Assembly: GCF_003247215.1 (NCBI RefSeq)
Contig: NZ_QKAP01000052.1
Coordinates: forward strand, 1-43,922
DNA from: Malonomonas rubra
GTDB taxonomy: Bacteria; Desulfobacterota; Desulfuromonadia; Desulfuromonadales; Geopsychrobacteraceae
DNA: 43,922 nucleotides
Direction: 5' to 3'
Shown: one piece after another, positions 8,459 through 17,675 of the stretch
Layout: each line of letters starts with the position of its first letter
Position numbering within the stretch: position 1 is the first letter of the stretch
The notes under the pieces: generated by a model
Told to the model about the DNA's origin: nothing
Databases searched by the model: none
What the model saw: the letters and a program-made list of their open reading frames with translations, nothing else
Translations under genes and position numbers: made by a program

Positions 8459-10741
8459 TTAACGTAACTGGTAAAGCAGTCTCGGTTTTGGCAGGTTTAG
8501 TTGTTTCCAAACCTTGTTAGCCATTTTTTCCGCGGCCTTAGGGTTTTGTAGTCGGCTGTGGCAAAGACTGCTCAGCTGTTTGTGCAGAAGCTTCAAGTCC
8601 TTGCCGTACTGCTTCTGCAAAAGGGCCAGATGCTGACGGTCCGCTGGTAGTTCGACTTCAGTTTTTCCAAGTGCCGAGCAGAGTAGCAGAGTGTTGGCCA
8701 ATTCTTCTCCATAGACCAGAAACTTTCGCCCCGCAGCATCTTCAAGCTCTATTTCACCGAGCAACTCACTTTTAATTTCAAGGGGAGGAGTCAACCGGTA
8801 GGTCGTGGTGTCCGCCTGATCGAGGAAGTACAGGTATTGTTCGGGAAAATTCGGAATGCCGGTTTTGCGCAGCTCCTGAACCAGCTCTTCGCGTAGGTTT
8901 TTATCCGGTCTTTGCAGCGACAGGTCTTTGTTTTTTTTCTGTTCCTTGGGCAGCTCGAAGGTTGCAAGCTCTGGACTGGCTAACAGTTCTGCCAGGAATT
9001 GATCCGGATCCTTATCAGGAGATCGCCCCAGCTCTTGGAGCAGAAGCTGGTCCGGTTGCGGGAAACTTTGTAGTTCCTGCTGGTGTTCTTCTGCAGAGAG
9101 GTTGGTGAGGTTTAGGCCAAGAATTTGCTCGAATTTTTGGCTGAGGCGGCTCTGCAGGTAAACCCCTAGACCTATTTCGGCAGCGCATGTCAGCTTCTCC
9201 AAATCCGGCCAAGTCAGTTTGTCATCGAACAGTTGGTAAATTTCTGGGGGGAGCAGCAGGGTCAACAGCAGCTGATTGCGAAAACGCGGCAGGTCGCCGC
9301 TAGGCAAAAAGCTTCTATGCTCTCCTTTCCGGCAGATGCTGACCGGTGCGTCCTGTTTGGCTTCGGGACTCAGCTGCAGGCTTATCAGGTCGTCAGCTAG
9401 CGCACGGACCTGCCGGATTGAATAACTTTCCCAGACCAGCTGCCAGAAGGGATCGCGAACCGAAGTCAGAATGGCCTGAAGCGGCAGGGTCAGGATCAGC
9501 AGACGCTGCCGTCGACTGAGCCCGAGTAAGTGAATTAGTTCCCAGAACCAAAGAGGCTTATCGCCGCCGATACGAAATCTACGGTTTGGCCAAGAGGTGC
9601 GTAGCAGAGCAGTATACTGCTGACGTTCTTCTTTTGACAGCAGCCTCGAATGATTGAGGGTGCCGTAAATTTCCAGCTCTCTGCGGTCCAGATCGCTGAA
9701 CTGGAACAGGTTACCAAGCAGCAGCATTAGCGGTTTTTTCTGCTGTAGATCCTCGCTCAGCCTGATTGCAGCCAGCAGAGAAGGAGAATCTGAGATAATC
9801 AACTCAGCCTGTGGGCCAACGCAGGGACTTTCCGGGTAGAGCAAGATTTGCCCCGGGAGTTCGGAGTGGTTTTTTTTCCAGCTGTTGATCAGTAGGTAAA
9901 TGCTTTCGGCTGCACGGTGCTCATCCTGACGCCAAGAGAGCTGTTGTAAGCGCAGCAGTAGGTGGTGAAAGCAGACCGCCGCTTCATTCGGTAGCTCGGG
10001 TGGCGATACACTAACCGTTACCGAAAGAGTTTTTTCCAGCGGCCCTGGGAGCTGTGGCAGTGAAAGCTGGATAGCCCTTTCCAGCTTCTCCGGTAGGATG
10101 GCGGAGGGTAGCTGCTGGTGCCAAGCAAGACTGAGCAACTGAAGAAGCAGCAGTCGATTGGCCTCTTGGGCCAGCTGATCGGCATCTTTTCTCGAAACGA
10201 TCTCCTTTTCGGCACGTTGACTGCGGTAGCTGTTGGTCAGCGCCGGTTGCGCCAGCTCAAGGGTGGTTTGAAACAGGTTGTGCAGATAGTGCGCAGAAAG
10301 TTGGTCGTTGCGGATCAGGCCGATGACCGCCAGCAGCTTCAGTTCCTCGAGAACATCACCGAGCAGATGGCGGAACGCATCTGGATGGTCGGTATCGACC
10401 AGCTCGAACTGTTGATGCTGTTGAGCAGCCCCATCGCAGACCTGCCAAATCCTCACGCGGTCGATTTCCCAAGTGACGAAATGTTTCAGGCCGAGCGCGT
10501 CACAGCAGCTGCAGCCGTTTTTCAGCTCCATTTCCAGATCTTGTTCCGGCAATAAAAGAATGCCACCCGCCATCATACTCTGGCGGTTGATCCAGAAGAC
10601 CAAAGGCGGGTGCAGGATACCCTGATCGGTGTAGATTGTTGGGCACAGGTCGACCCGGCGAAAAGGGGTGCGGCCGTTTTCGATGGTCAGCTCGGTCCAG
10701 AGGGCGAGCTGCTGAGCAAATTTCTGCAATTCCTGTTTCAT
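8459..10741 (-). CDS. Unrecognised 760-residue protein next to ruvB
   Basis: I do not recognise this family. The protein is soluble-looking, Leu/Gln-rich and largely helical, with no signal peptide or membrane segment. The N-terminal 130 residues look globular, with strand-rich stretches (TIYTDQGILHPPLVFWINRQ) and a cysteine pair in CSCCDALG. The middle has long Leu-rich helices (EANRLLLLQLLSLAWHQQL). The C-terminus is basic (KMANKVWKQLNLPKPRLLYQ). No nucleotide-binding or catalytic motif is evident. It starts 11 bp after the ruvB stop, so it is likely co-transcribed with ruvCAB, which makes a DNA-repair-related role possible but unproven. Confidence 0.85.
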   Translation of the reverse strand: MKQELQKFAQQLALWTELTIENGRTPFRRVDLCPTIYTDQGILHPPLVFWINRQSMMAGGILLLPEQDLEMELKNGCSCCDALGLKHFVTWEIDRVRIWQVCDGAAQQHQQFELVDTDHPDAFRHLLGDVLEELKLLAVIGLIRNDQLSAHYLHNLFQTTLELAQPALTNSYRSQRAEKEIVSRKDADQLAQEANRLLLLQLLSLAWHQQLPSAILPEKLERAIQLSLPQLPGPLEKTLSVTVSVSPPELPNEAAVCFHHLLLRLQQLSWRQDEHRAAESIYLLINSWKKNHSELPGQILLYPESPCVGPQAELIISDSPSLLAAIRLSEDLQQKKPLMLLLGNLFQFSDLDRRELEIYGTLNHSRLLSKEERQQYTALLRTSWPNRRFRIGGDKPLWFWELIHLLGLSRRQRLLILTLPLQAILTSVRDPFWQLVWESYSIRQVRALADDLISLQLSPEAKQDAPVSICRKGEHRSFLPSGDLPRFRNQLLLTLLLPPEIYQLFDDKLTWPDLEKLTCAAEIGLGVYLQSRLSQKFEQILGLNLTNLSAEEHQQELQSFPQPDQLLLQELGRSPDKDPDQFLAELLASPELATFELPKEQKKNKDLSLQRPDKNLREELVQELRKTGIPNFPEQYLYFLDQADTTTYRLTPPLEIKSELLGEIELEDAAGRKFLVYGEELANTLLLCSALGKTEVELPADRQHLALLQKQYGKDLKLLHKQLSSLCHSRLQNPKAAEKMANKVWKQLNLPKPRLLYQLR

Positions 10742-10752
10742 CAGCAGGTGTT

Positions 10753-11778
10753 TTAACCGAACAGGTTGCCTGTGCGGCTACTTTCGTTTGGCGTGCGTTG
10801 AAAGTGGCGAAAGCAAAACTCTGTCGCTACCCGGCCGCGCGGCGTGCGGTTCAGAAAACCCTGCTGGATCAGGTATGGTTCGATAACATCTTCGATAGTG
10901 TCGCGCTCTTCGCCGATCGCCGCCGCCAAGGTGTCTAGGCCGACCGGTCCTCCACTGAACTTGTCGATGATCGACAATAGCAGCAGGCGATCCATGTAAT
11001 CTAAGCCTTGGTTATCAACTTCCAGCCGCTTCAGGGAGTGGTCGGCCAGTTTACAGGTGATCATTCCATCCCCCTCAATTTCTGCAAAATCACGCACCCG
11101 GCGTAGCAGACGGTTGACGATCCGTGGGGTGCCACGGCTGCGACAGGCTATTTCGCGCGCACCATCGGCGTCGATCTGGATGCCGAGAATCCCGGCGCTA
11201 CGTTTGACAATCGTTGTCAACTCTTCGTTGGAATAGAACTCGAGGCGGCTGATCACGCCGAAACGATCTCGCAGCGGTGACGACAGTAACCCCGCGCGCG
11301 TGGTGGCTCCGACCAGGGTGAAACGGGGGATGTCGAGTTTGATGGTGCGCGCCGAGGGACCCTGGCCAATCATAATGTCGAGCTGGTAATCCTCCATCGC
11401 CGGGTAAAGGATCTCCTCGACTACCGGCGAGAGGCGGTGAATCTCATCTATGAAAAGGACATCACCTTCTTCCAGATTGGTCAATACGGCGGCAAGGTCT
11501 CCTGCTTTCTCGATTACCGGGCCGGAGGTGCTTTTGATGTTGACCCCCATCTCCTGGGCAATGATGTTGGCCAGAGTGGTTTTTCCTAAGCCGGGCGGAC
11601 CGAAAAAGAGCACGTGGTCGAGCGCTTCCTTTCGGTTGCGGGCAGCATCGATAAAAACCTGCAGATTCTGCTTCGCCTTACTCTGCCCGACATACTCCTT
11701 TAGGGTGCGTGGGCGTAGTCCGGCTTCGTAATTTCCCTCTTCCGGTAGCTCCTCTCCGGTGATCAACCGCTCGGGCAT
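10753..11778 (-). CDS. ruvB: Holliday junction branch migration helicase RuvB
   Basis: A 341-residue AAA+ motor that, with RuvA, drives branch migration of Holliday junctions. It has the RuvB N-terminus ([12 protein letters not shown]), Walker [10 protein letters not shown], Walker [10 protein letters not shown], sensor 1 GATTRAG and the signature PLRDRFG. The C-terminal winged helix ends in [17 protein letters not shown] precedes the ATG. It is the third gene of the ruvC-ruvA-ruvB run, 12 bp after ruvA. Confidence 0.97.
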   Translation of the reverse strand: MPERLITGEELPEEGNYEAGLRPRTLKEYVGQSKAKQNLQVFIDAARNRKEALDHVLFFGPPGLGKTTLANIIAQEMGVNIKSTSGPVIEKAGDLAAVLTNLEEGDVLFIDEIHRLSPVVEEILYPAMEDYQLDIMIGQGPSARTIKLDIPRFTLVGATTRAGLLSSPLRDRFGVISRLEFYSNEELTTIVKRSAGILGIQIDADGAREIACRSRGTPRIVNRLLRRVRDFAEIEGDGMITCKLADHSLKRLEVDNQGLDYMDRLLLLSIIDKFSGGPVGLDTLAAAIGEERDTIEDVIEPYLIQQGFLNRTPRGRVATEFCFRHFQRTPNESSRTGNLFG

Positions 11779-11790
11779 CCGTCCGTCTCC

Positions 11791-12390
11791 CTATTTGACC
11801 AGAATCTTCAAGGCCGCCTTAAGAATTTCTTCTAAAGGGGTGTCTGGCGAAATTTTAAGGTTCTTAAGTGCTTTTCGCGCTAAGGTTTCTTTGTAACCCA
11901 GATTGACCAGAGCAGACAAGGCATCTTGATGGCTGGCGTCGCTGGTTTGCTGTGGTCCCTTACTTTCCGAGACCGTGCCTTCAACGGCATATCGCCTTGC
12001 TTTGTCCTGCAGTTCGAGAACCAGTCGTTCGGCACTTTTTTTGCCGATGCCGGGGATGGCGGTTAGCCGCACCACATCGCCCTGACTTAATGCCAGTGCT
12101 AGTTCGTCGGTCGGGATATGTGAAAGAATGGTGATCGCCAATTTGGGCCCGACGCCGGAAACCGAAATCAGCAACGCGAAAAGACCTTTCTCTTCTTCGG
12201 TGAGAAAACCGAACAGGTGGATGGCATCTTCTTTGACGTGGGTGTGGACACGCAACTGGATTTTGCCCGATTCCGGCAAGGCATAAAAGGTAGATAGTGG
12301 AATCTGCAGCCGGTAACCGACGCCGTTGACATCGAGTATAATCTGTTCCGGGCTGCACTGGGCTAATTCACCGGTAAGCTGGGCAATCAT
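11791..12390 (-). CDS. ruvA: Holliday junction DNA-binding protein RuvA
   Basis: A 199-residue protein with the three RuvA parts: an OB-fold N-terminus ([11 protein letters not shown]...[12 protein letters not shown]), two helix-hairpin-helix motifs ([16 protein letters not shown] and [16 protein letters not shown]), and a C-terminal RuvB-binding domain with [16 protein letters not shown]. It tetramerises on Holliday junctions and loads RuvB. Its start overlaps the ruvC stop by 4 bp (ATGA), indicating translational coupling. Confidence 0.96.
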   Translation of the reverse strand: MIAQLTGELAQCSPEQIILDVNGVGYRLQIPLSTFYALPESGKIQLRVHTHVKEDAIHLFGFLTEEEKGLFALLISVSGVGPKLAITILSHIPTDELALALSQGDVVRLTAIPGIGKKSAERLVLELQDKARRYAVEGTVSESKGPQQTSDASHQDALSALVNLGYKETLARKALKNLKISPDTPLEEILKAALKILVK

Positions 12391-12905
12391 CGACGATTCC
12401 TTTGTGGGCGCAGGCTTGGCTGGTTAATCTGTCTAGTTAGATGGTGGCTGTGGGCGTGGCAGATGGCGACGGCCAAGGCATCGGCGGCATCTTCCTGGGC
12501 TATTTCTGGCAGGTTCAGCAGGGTGCGGGTCATCTGCTGGACTTGACTCTTCCCAGCGCGACCGTAGCCAACAACCGCGCTTTTGACCTGCAGTGCCGAA
12601 TATTCGGCTACCGGTAGTCCGGCGTTGATACCGGCCAGCAGAGCTACGCCGCGGGCATGGCCGAGTTTGAGGGCGGAAGCCGGGTTGCGGGCCATGAATA
12701 CCTGCTCAACGGCTACCGCATCCGGCCGGTATCGTTCGATCAGCTGACAAAGTTCGAGGTAGATTAACTGCAGGCGTTCCGCCAGTGCGTCGTTGCTGCG
12801 GGTAAAGATGGCTCCGTTGTCGAGATGGATCAAGCGGTTGCCCTGCTGCTCGATGAAGCCGTAACCGGTTACTTTGCTGCCAGGATCGATGCCGAGAATT
12901 TGCAT
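12387..12905 (-). CDS. ruvC: Holliday junction resolvase RuvC
   Basis: A 172-residue RNase H-fold nuclease that cuts the junctions handled by RuvAB. It begins [16 protein letters not shown] with the first catalytic Asp, and has [19 protein letters not shown] with the Glu. The C-terminal HAL-type segment [12 protein letters not shown] carries the last acidic residues. The open frame extends 51 codons further upstream, but that extension overlaps the terminator of yebC and has no family similarity, so the start is the ATG at 12905. The ribosome-binding site is weak. Confidence 0.95.
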   Translation of the reverse strand: MQILGIDPGSKVTGYGFIEQQGNRLIHLDNGAIFTRSNDALAERLQLIYLELCQLIERYRPDAVAVEQVFMARNPASALKLGHARGVALLAGINAGLPVAEYSALQVKSAVVGYGRAGKSQVQQMTRTLLNLPEIAQEDAADALAVAICHAHSHHLTRQINQPSLRPQRNRR

Positions 12906-12920
12906 AGCGCGAGAATAAAT

Positions 12921-12970
12921 GAAAAAGGCGGAAGGCAAAAGGGAAAATCCTTCTGTCTTCCGCCTTTTTT
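12921..12970 (-). terminator. Terminator between yebC and ruvC
   Basis: AAAAAGGCGGAAG (12922-12934) pairs with CTTCCGCCTTTTT (12957-12969) around a loop of about 22 nt, with A/T flanks. It lies just after the yebC stop on the minus strand. Some read-through into ruvC is possible because ruvC has no obvious promoter. Confidence 0.7.
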
Positions 12971-12987
12971 CGTTTAAAAGCTTTTGC

Positions 12988-13734
12988 CTAGCCCATGATC
13001 TTTTCCATCTCTTCGTCAGAGATATCGAAGTTGGAATGGACGTTCTGCACGTCATCATTATCTTCCAGCACGTCGATCATCTTCATCAGCGACTCGGCCT
13101 GCTTGCCTTCCACCGCAGTCATGTTCTGCGGGATCATGGTAACCTCCGCTGACTGGAATTTCAGCCCTTGCTCTTCAAGAGTGTTGCGAACCGTTTCGAA
13201 ATCGGCTGGGTCGGTGACCACTTCAATTATTCCGTCTTCTTCTTTGACATCTTCGGCACCGGCCTCAAGAGCCGCTTCAAAGATGACTTCGAATTCGCTG
13301 TCGTCACCGAAGATGATCTGCCCCTTTCGATCGAACATGAAGGCAACCGAGCCGCTGACGCCGAGACTACCGCCATATTTGTTGAAGGCGTGGCGAACAT
13401 CGGCAACGGTGCGGGTGCGGTTATCGGTCATGAACTCGACAATCACGGCCACGCCACCCGGACCGTAGCCTTCGAAGATCCCCTCTTCGTAGGTCACGCC
13501 GTCGAGGTCGCCGGTTCCTTTTTTGATAGCCCGCTCGATATTGTCCTTCGGCATGTTGGACTGCTTGGCTTTATCCACCGCCAAGCGCAACCGGGCATTA
13601 GACTCGAGATCGGCACCGCCGATTTTGGCCGCAATGGTGACTTCCTTGATCAACTTAGTGAAAATTTTGCCCCGCTTGGCGTCCTGTGCGCCTTTGCGGT
13701 GTTTGATATTGGCCCATTTACTGTGTCCAGCCAT
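12988..13734 (-). CDS. yebC: YebC/PmpR family protein
   Basis: A 248-residue YebC/TACO1-family protein. It opens with the conserved [28 protein letters not shown] and has NVERA-type NIERAIKKG and [13 protein letters not shown]. The acidic C-terminal half ends in a divergent helix. Members act as DNA-binding regulators or as translation factors relieving ribosome stalling. The sequence does not say which applies here. AAGGAG precedes the ATG. It neighbours ruvCAB, as in many bacteria. Confidence 0.95.
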   Translation of the reverse strand: MAGHSKWANIKHRKGAQDAKRGKIFTKLIKEVTIAAKIGGADLESNARLRLAVDKAKQSNMPKDNIERAIKKGTGDLDGVTYEEGIFEGYGPGGVAVIVEFMTDNRTRTVADVRHAFNKYGGSLGVSGSVAFMFDRKGQIIFGDDSEFEVIFEAALEAGAEDVKEEDGIIEVVTDPADFETVRNTLEEQGLKFQSAEVTMIPQNMTAVEGKQAESLMKMIDVLEDNDDVQNVHSNFDISDEEMEKIMG

Positions 13735-13762
13735 GGTTTTTCTACTCCTTGCAAATTTATTC

Positions 13763-13790
13763 TATATAAAACGCCGGCAACGGCCGGCGA
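13763..13790 (-). terminator. Hairpin after the cytidylate-kinase-like gene
   Basis: A perfect 7-bp G/C stem (CGCCGGC at 13772-13778, GCCGGCG at 13783-13789) with a 4-nt loop is followed on the minus strand by TTTTATATAG. It is a weak terminator between the kinase-like gene and yebC, and may be only an attenuating hairpin. Confidence 0.5.
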
Positions 13791-13817
13791 TTTATATTTC
13801 CTTGTGGATTTCTCGCG

Positions 13818-14645
13818 TTAATGATCCTGTGGGTCGTTGCGATAACCGATGATTTTCAGCTGGTCGGTAATGCCAGTAACTCCCTTAACGCTTTGGGCAT
13901 CGTCGAGTGCGGCATTTCTTTCCTGTTCACTATAAACATGACCGGTTAGGGTGACGTGACCTTCTTTAACATCGATGTTGAACCAGATGTCTTCGATCCG
14001 GTCATCCGCCAAACGGGCGACCTGAATTTTCTTCTGGATGATCAGGTCTTTCAGTTTAGCTTTGCAGGCCGTTTTCCGTTCCTCCAGATTCCGGTCCCTA
14101 ACCCCGTTAGTAATCAGTTTGACCGCGGTCTCATTTGATAGGCGGGCGGTATTGATGACCAGATCGTACTCAATCGGGTTTTCCCAGTCGCGGTCGAAAT
14201 AGTATTTGATAAAACCAGCGCGCTGCTGGTCACTCTTGCGAACCAAGGAACGGGCTAGGTCTGGGTCGATCCATTCGCGTTCGGCCCAGCGCTCTACACG
14301 ATCCTCAAACGGGGCGATAACACGCACTCGGAAAACACTGGTGATGCCGGGGAGCAGATCTTGGCCACCACGGCCGTAAATGATCACATTCCCTTTAAGG
14401 GCCGCTTCCAGCACAATCAGTTGGATGCGGTTCATGCCTAGCTCTATCTGACGGTCAAGTTGCTCGACAAAGGCGGGGGGTTTTTCGTCGATCTGCTGGA
14501 GGGCTTCGTAAGTCAGACCGTACTTGCCGGCAACATCCTTGATTGCCTCCTCATCAATGAGGGTATAGCCTAGCTCTTCTGCGGCTTGATGAACAATCGG
14601 GATGCCGCCGCTTCCCATTTCACGGGAGATGGTAATGATAGCCAT
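13818..14645 (-). CDS. Cytidylate kinase-like protein with C-terminal BON domain
   Basis: A 275-residue protein. The first 200 residues match the cytidylate-kinase-like family (MAIITISREMGSGGIPIVHQ, where the P-loop is a degenerate GSGG, followed by ELGYTLIDEEAI and the LVRKSDQQRAGFIKYYFDRDW lid segment). The last 60 residues form a BON domain (LADDRIEDIWFNIDVKEGHVTLTGHV...VKGVTGITDQLKI). BON domains usually bind membranes or ligands. The true substrate of this kinase subfamily is unknown. GGAGAGAG precedes the ATG. It lies 44 bp downstream of glpX, so the two may be co-transcribed. Confidence 0.85.
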   Translation of the reverse strand: MAIITISREMGSGGIPIVHQAAEELGYTLIDEEAIKDVAGKYGLTYEALQQIDEKPPAFVEQLDRQIELGMNRIQLIVLEAALKGNVIIYGRGGQDLLPGITSVFRVRVIAPFEDRVERWAEREWIDPDLARSLVRKSDQQRAGFIKYYFDRDWENPIEYDLVINTARLSNETAVKLITNGVRDRNLEERKTACKAKLKDLIIQKKIQVARLADDRIEDIWFNIDVKEGHVTLTGHVYSEQERNAALDDAQSVKGVTGITDQLKIIGYRNDPQDH

Positions 14646-14689
14646 GTTTTAATCTCTCTCCAATCGTGCTGTGCTGTCGATCTGCCAAG

Positions 14690-15664
14690 CTACTTCTTCT
14701 TGGCATTGAAGCCAGGTTTGTGATCGAAATAATGAATGGTCTCAAGAAATCTCACGGTGCGAGTTTTAGAACGCATCACCACCGTGTGGGTTTTAGCACC
14801 GCCGGCGAAGTAACGTACGCCGCGGACCAGATCGCCGTTGGTGACTCCTGTTGCCGCGAAAAAAACATCGCCTTTGGCCATCTCTTCTGCCGTGTAGATT
14901 TTATCAAAATCGGTGATTCCCATGTCGCGCGAGCGGGTCCGCTCTTCCTCGCTCATGAACACCAATCGCCCCTGCATGAATCCACCCAGGCACTTTATTG
15001 CCGCCGCCGTGAGAACCCCTTCGGGTGCACCGCCGATACCCATCATCATGTCGACGCCGCTGCCTTCAATGGCCGATGCGACCGCCGGGGCAACATCGCC
15101 GTCGGAAATTAACTGGATTCGAGCACCCGCTTTGCGAATCTCGGCGATCGCCTTGTCGTGACGCGGGCGATCAAGCAGGACGACCATCAGGTCTTGAGGC
15201 TGACACCCTTTTGCTTTGGCCAAGGCTTTAACGTTTTCTCCAGGCGATTTCTGCATGTCACAGGCGCCGATGCCGTCTGGACCGGTGACCAGTTTGTCCA
15301 TATACATGTCCGGAGCGTGCAAAAAACCGCCGCGTGGAGCCATGGCGATAGTGGCAATCGCTCCATTAACCCCTTTAGAGCAGATGGTGGTTCCTTCCAG
15401 CGGATCGACGGCGATATCGACTTTGGTACTGTCTTCTATGCCGGCGCCTAGTTCCTCCCCGATATAGAGCATTGGCGCTTCGTCCATTTCCCCTTCGCCG
15501 ATCACGACGATACCATTGATATCCATCTCGTCGAGGGTGCGACGCATTGCTTCGGTTGCCGCAGCATCTGCTGCAACTTTATTGCCTTTGCCGACCCAGC
15601 GACCCGAGTCGAGGGCGGCAGCTTCGGTAACTCGGGCAAGCTCTAGAGCAAGGTTTCTATCCAT
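14690..15664 (-). CDS. glpX: Class II fructose-1,6-bisphosphatase GlpX
   Basis: A 324-residue metal-dependent phosphatase of gluconeogenesis. It shows the GlpX signatures: N-terminal ELARVTEAAAL with WVGKGNK, the metal site VVIGEGEMDEAPMLYIGE, VDPLEGTT, and GIGGAPEGVLTAAAIKCLGG. An organism growing on acetate needs fructose-1,6-bisphosphatase for hexose synthesis, which agrees with the CoA-transferases downstream. It is divergent from the methyltransferase gene across a 283-bp intergenic region. Confidence 0.95.
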   Translation of the reverse strand: MDRNLALELARVTEAAALDSGRWVGKGNKVAADAAATEAMRRTLDEMDINGIVVIGEGEMDEAPMLYIGEELGAGIEDSTKVDIAVDPLEGTTICSKGVNGAIATIAMAPRGGFLHAPDMYMDKLVTGPDGIGACDMQKSPGENVKALAKAKGCQPQDLMVVLLDRPRHDKAIAEIRKAGARIQLISDGDVAPAVASAIEGSGVDMMMGIGGAPEGVLTAAAIKCLGGFMQGRLVFMSEEERTRSRDMGITDFDKIYTAEEMAKGDVFFAATGVTNGDLVRGVRYFAGGAKTHTVVMRSKTRTVRFLETIHYFDHKPGFNAKKK

Positions 15665-15883
15665 AGACCTTTTCGTTGTCAGATGCTTGGTTTAAATGGT
15701 GAACTAGTACTCACTTTCGTCAGCGGGTCATAATGGCACGATTTCCCATCAAGTTCAAGTCTGCCAATTGTCGCGGTTGTATATATATAAGCTGAAAAGC
15801 GGTACGATGAAAAATATCGCCCTTCCTTGCAGGGAGCACAGACATGAATCTTTTTCAACTGGGGATTTGTTTAGAATGGCCTA

Positions 15884-15912
15884 TTGTGTTTGGATTGGCG
15901 ACTGGCTATAAT
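15884..15912 (+). promoter_or_regulatory. Candidate sigma-70 promoter of the MidA-type gene
   Basis: TTGTGT (15884-15889), a 17-bp spacer and a consensus TATAAT (15907-15912) give a leader of about 30 nt before the methyltransferase start. The element lies inside a possible 35-codon upstream reading frame (15844-15951). Confidence 0.6.
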
Positions 15913-15947
15913 CGCGCCTTCAATTTCATTGCTGGAAGAATGGTGAC

Positions 15948-17120
15948 ATGACGATGGTAGACGAGGAGAAAAAAGAACTGGTTGCGCTGCTGCGAAATCG
16001 GATCGAAGAACGCGGCGGTATCAGCTTTGCCGAGTTTATGGCGCAGTGTCTCTACCATCCCGATTATGGTTACTATACAACGCCCCGCACGCGGATCGGT
16101 AAGGAGGGCGATTTTTTTACTTCCTCCAGCGTCCATTTCCTGTTCGGGCGACTAATTTCCAGGCAATTGACGCAGATGTGGCAGCTGCTCGGCAAAGGCG
16201 AATTCATCATTGCCGAGCAGGGGGCAGGGGAAGGGCATCTCTGCCTCGATATCCTCAACGCCTTAGCGGAAGATGCCCCCGATTTCTATCAGCAGCTCCA
16301 GTATCGAATTGTTGAGATCAGTCCGGATCACCGGCAGGGGCAGGAGGGAAACCTGCAGCGTCATGTCGATGCCGGCCGGGTCGGTTGGTGCTCTCTGGAT
16401 GAGTTGCAGGGGATGCAGGGCTGTTTTCTCAGTAATGAACTGGTCGATGCTTTTCCGGTTCACTTGGTCGATAAAGATGATGGCGAGCTGAAAGAGGTTT
16501 TTGTCGTTAATAGCGATGAAGGCTTTGTCGAGGAGGGCCGCCCACTGACCAACCCGGCGATCAGAGATTATTTCAAACTGGTCGGGCACGGCCTGCTCGA
16601 GGGGAACCGGGGTGAAGTCAACCTGCAGGCCCTCGACTGGATGAGCAGCGTGGGCAAGGTGTTAGCGCGGGGCTTCGTGCTGACGATAGATTATGGCTAT
16701 CCGGCTGAAGAGTTGTATGCTCCGTTTCGACGCAATGGTACTCTGCTTTGCTATCATAAGCATCAGTCGAACGAGAATCCTTACCAGCGGCTCGGCTGTC
16801 AGGATATCACCGCGCATATCGATTTTACCGCCCTGCAGAAGGTAGGCGAGCGGAACGGTTTGGAGTCACTCTACTTTGGCGAACAGTACCGCTTTTTAAT
16901 GGGACTCGGATTTCTCGAAGCCCTGATCGAATTGCAGGCGTGCGCGACAAATCCGCAGCAGGCACAAGCCTTACGGATGACTTTGAAAAACCTGGTCATG
17001 CCGGATGGTGGCATGGGTGATAGTTTCAAGGTGCTGGTGCAGGGCAAGGGGGTTGGTGTCCCCGAACTGCTCTGTGCGCGAAAAATACAAGATATCCGTC
17101 TGGCCACCGGCATCTTTTAG
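15948..17120 (+). CDS. MidA/NDUFAF7-family SAM-dependent methyltransferase
   Basis: A 390-residue DUF185-type methyltransferase. It has the family N-terminus (GGISFAEFMAQCLYHPDYGYYTT, then FFTSSSVHFLFGRLISRQL), the SAM motif AEQGAGEGHLCLDIL, then VEISP, and the family features LSNELVDAFPVH and LTIDYGYPAEELY. The eukaryotic relative NDUFAF7 methylates an arginine of a complex I subunit. The bacterial substrate is not established. The start follows GGAAG. A hairpin at 17104-17128 overlaps the stop and could be a weak terminator. Confidence 0.88.
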   Translation: MTMVDEEKKELVALLRNRIEERGGISFAEFMAQCLYHPDYGYYTTPRTRIGKEGDFFTSSSVHFLFGRLISRQLTQMWQLLGKGEFIIAEQGAGEGHLCLDILNALAEDAPDFYQQLQYRIVEISPDHRQGQEGNLQRHVDAGRVGWCSLDELQGMQGCFLSNELVDAFPVHLVDKDDGELKEVFVVNSDEGFVEEGRPLTNPAIRDYFKLVGHGLLEGNRGEVNLQALDWMSSVGKVLARGFVLTIDYGYPAEELYAPFRRNGTLLCYHKHQSNENPYQRLGCQDITAHIDFTALQKVGERNGLESLYFGEQYRFLMGLGFLEALIELQACATNPQQAQALRMTLKNLVMPDGGMGDSFKVLVQGKGVGVPELLCARKIQDIRLATGIF

Positions 17121-17129
17121 CCCGGTGGC

Positions 17130-17159
17130 TTGCTTGCGTAAAACAAGAGGCGTTATACT
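17130..17159 (+). promoter_or_regulatory. Candidate promoter of the Nfu-type gene
   Basis: TTGCTT (17130-17135), an 18-bp spacer and TATACT (17154-17159) lie about 30 bp before the start codon at 17192. Confidence 0.5.
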
Positions 17160-17191
17160 TCGATAAGACAACTTACATGGAGGACTATCTG

Positions 17192-17416
17192 ATGAAAGAT
17201 CGCGTTGAAGAAATTTTGAACCAAGTTCGCCCGGCCCTGCAGGCTGATGGTGGCGATGTCGAGTTGGTCGATGTAAGTGAGGATGGCATTGTCAGCGTCA
17301 AACTGACCGGCGCTTGTGGGTCATGCCCGATGTCGACCATGACCCTGAAGATGGGGATCGAAAAGACCCTGATGGAGAACATTCCCGAAGTTAAAGAAGT
17401 GGTCCAGGTGCATTAA
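17192..17416 (+). CDS. NifU C-terminal-domain (Nfu-type) Fe-S scaffold protein
   Basis: A 74-residue protein consisting of a single NifU C-terminal domain: VRPALQADGGDVELVDV, then the cluster-binding CGSCPMSTMTLKMGIE (C-x2-C). Such proteins carry and deliver [4Fe-4S] clusters to apoproteins. I placed the start at 17192 because GGAGG lies 8 nt upstream. The in-frame ATG at 17177 contains that ribosome-binding site. It is a single gene with its own promoter and terminator. Confidence 0.92.
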   Translation: MKDRVEEILNQVRPALQADGGDVELVDVSEDGIVSVKLTGACGSCPMSTMTLKMGIEKTLMENIPEVKEVVQVH

Positions 17417-17442
17417 GGCTCCGCTGCTCTGATATTTTACGC

Positions 17443-17475
17443 AAAAAAACCAGCGAATAACTCACTGGTTTTTTT
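17443..17475 (+). terminator. Terminator of the Nfu-type gene
   Basis: An A-rich stem AAAAAAACCAG (17443-17453) pairs with CTGGTTTTTTT (17465-17475) around an 11-nt loop, 27 bp after the stop. Confidence 0.85.
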
Positions 17476-17624
17476 GTTTAGAGGGTATTTGTTTTCTCGT
17501 GAAAAGGAGTTCTGCCCATTTTCAGCACCGACTTCGTGTTGTTTCAGTAACAAAAGGCTGGATATTTTGTTCTATTGGTGATAATTTGGGCGCAATTGCT
17601 TTTAATTCGTCCCAGAGGTGATCC

Positions 17625-17646
17625 GCTGAAAAAGTTCTTTTTCAGC
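17625..17646 (+). repeat. Perfect inverted repeat before the HTH/NosL-like gene
   Basis: GCTGAAAAA (17625-17633) and TTTTTCAGC (17638-17646) form a 9-bp perfect inverted repeat with a 4-nt centre, 30 bp before the start at 17676. Its position suits an operator (possibly autoregulation by the HTH protein) or a leader hairpin. It is too far from any upstream stop codon to be the Nfu gene's terminator, which is already at 17443-17475. Confidence 0.5.
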
Positions 17647-17675
17647 AGTTTGAGGCTTTTTTAACAGGTTTGGCG

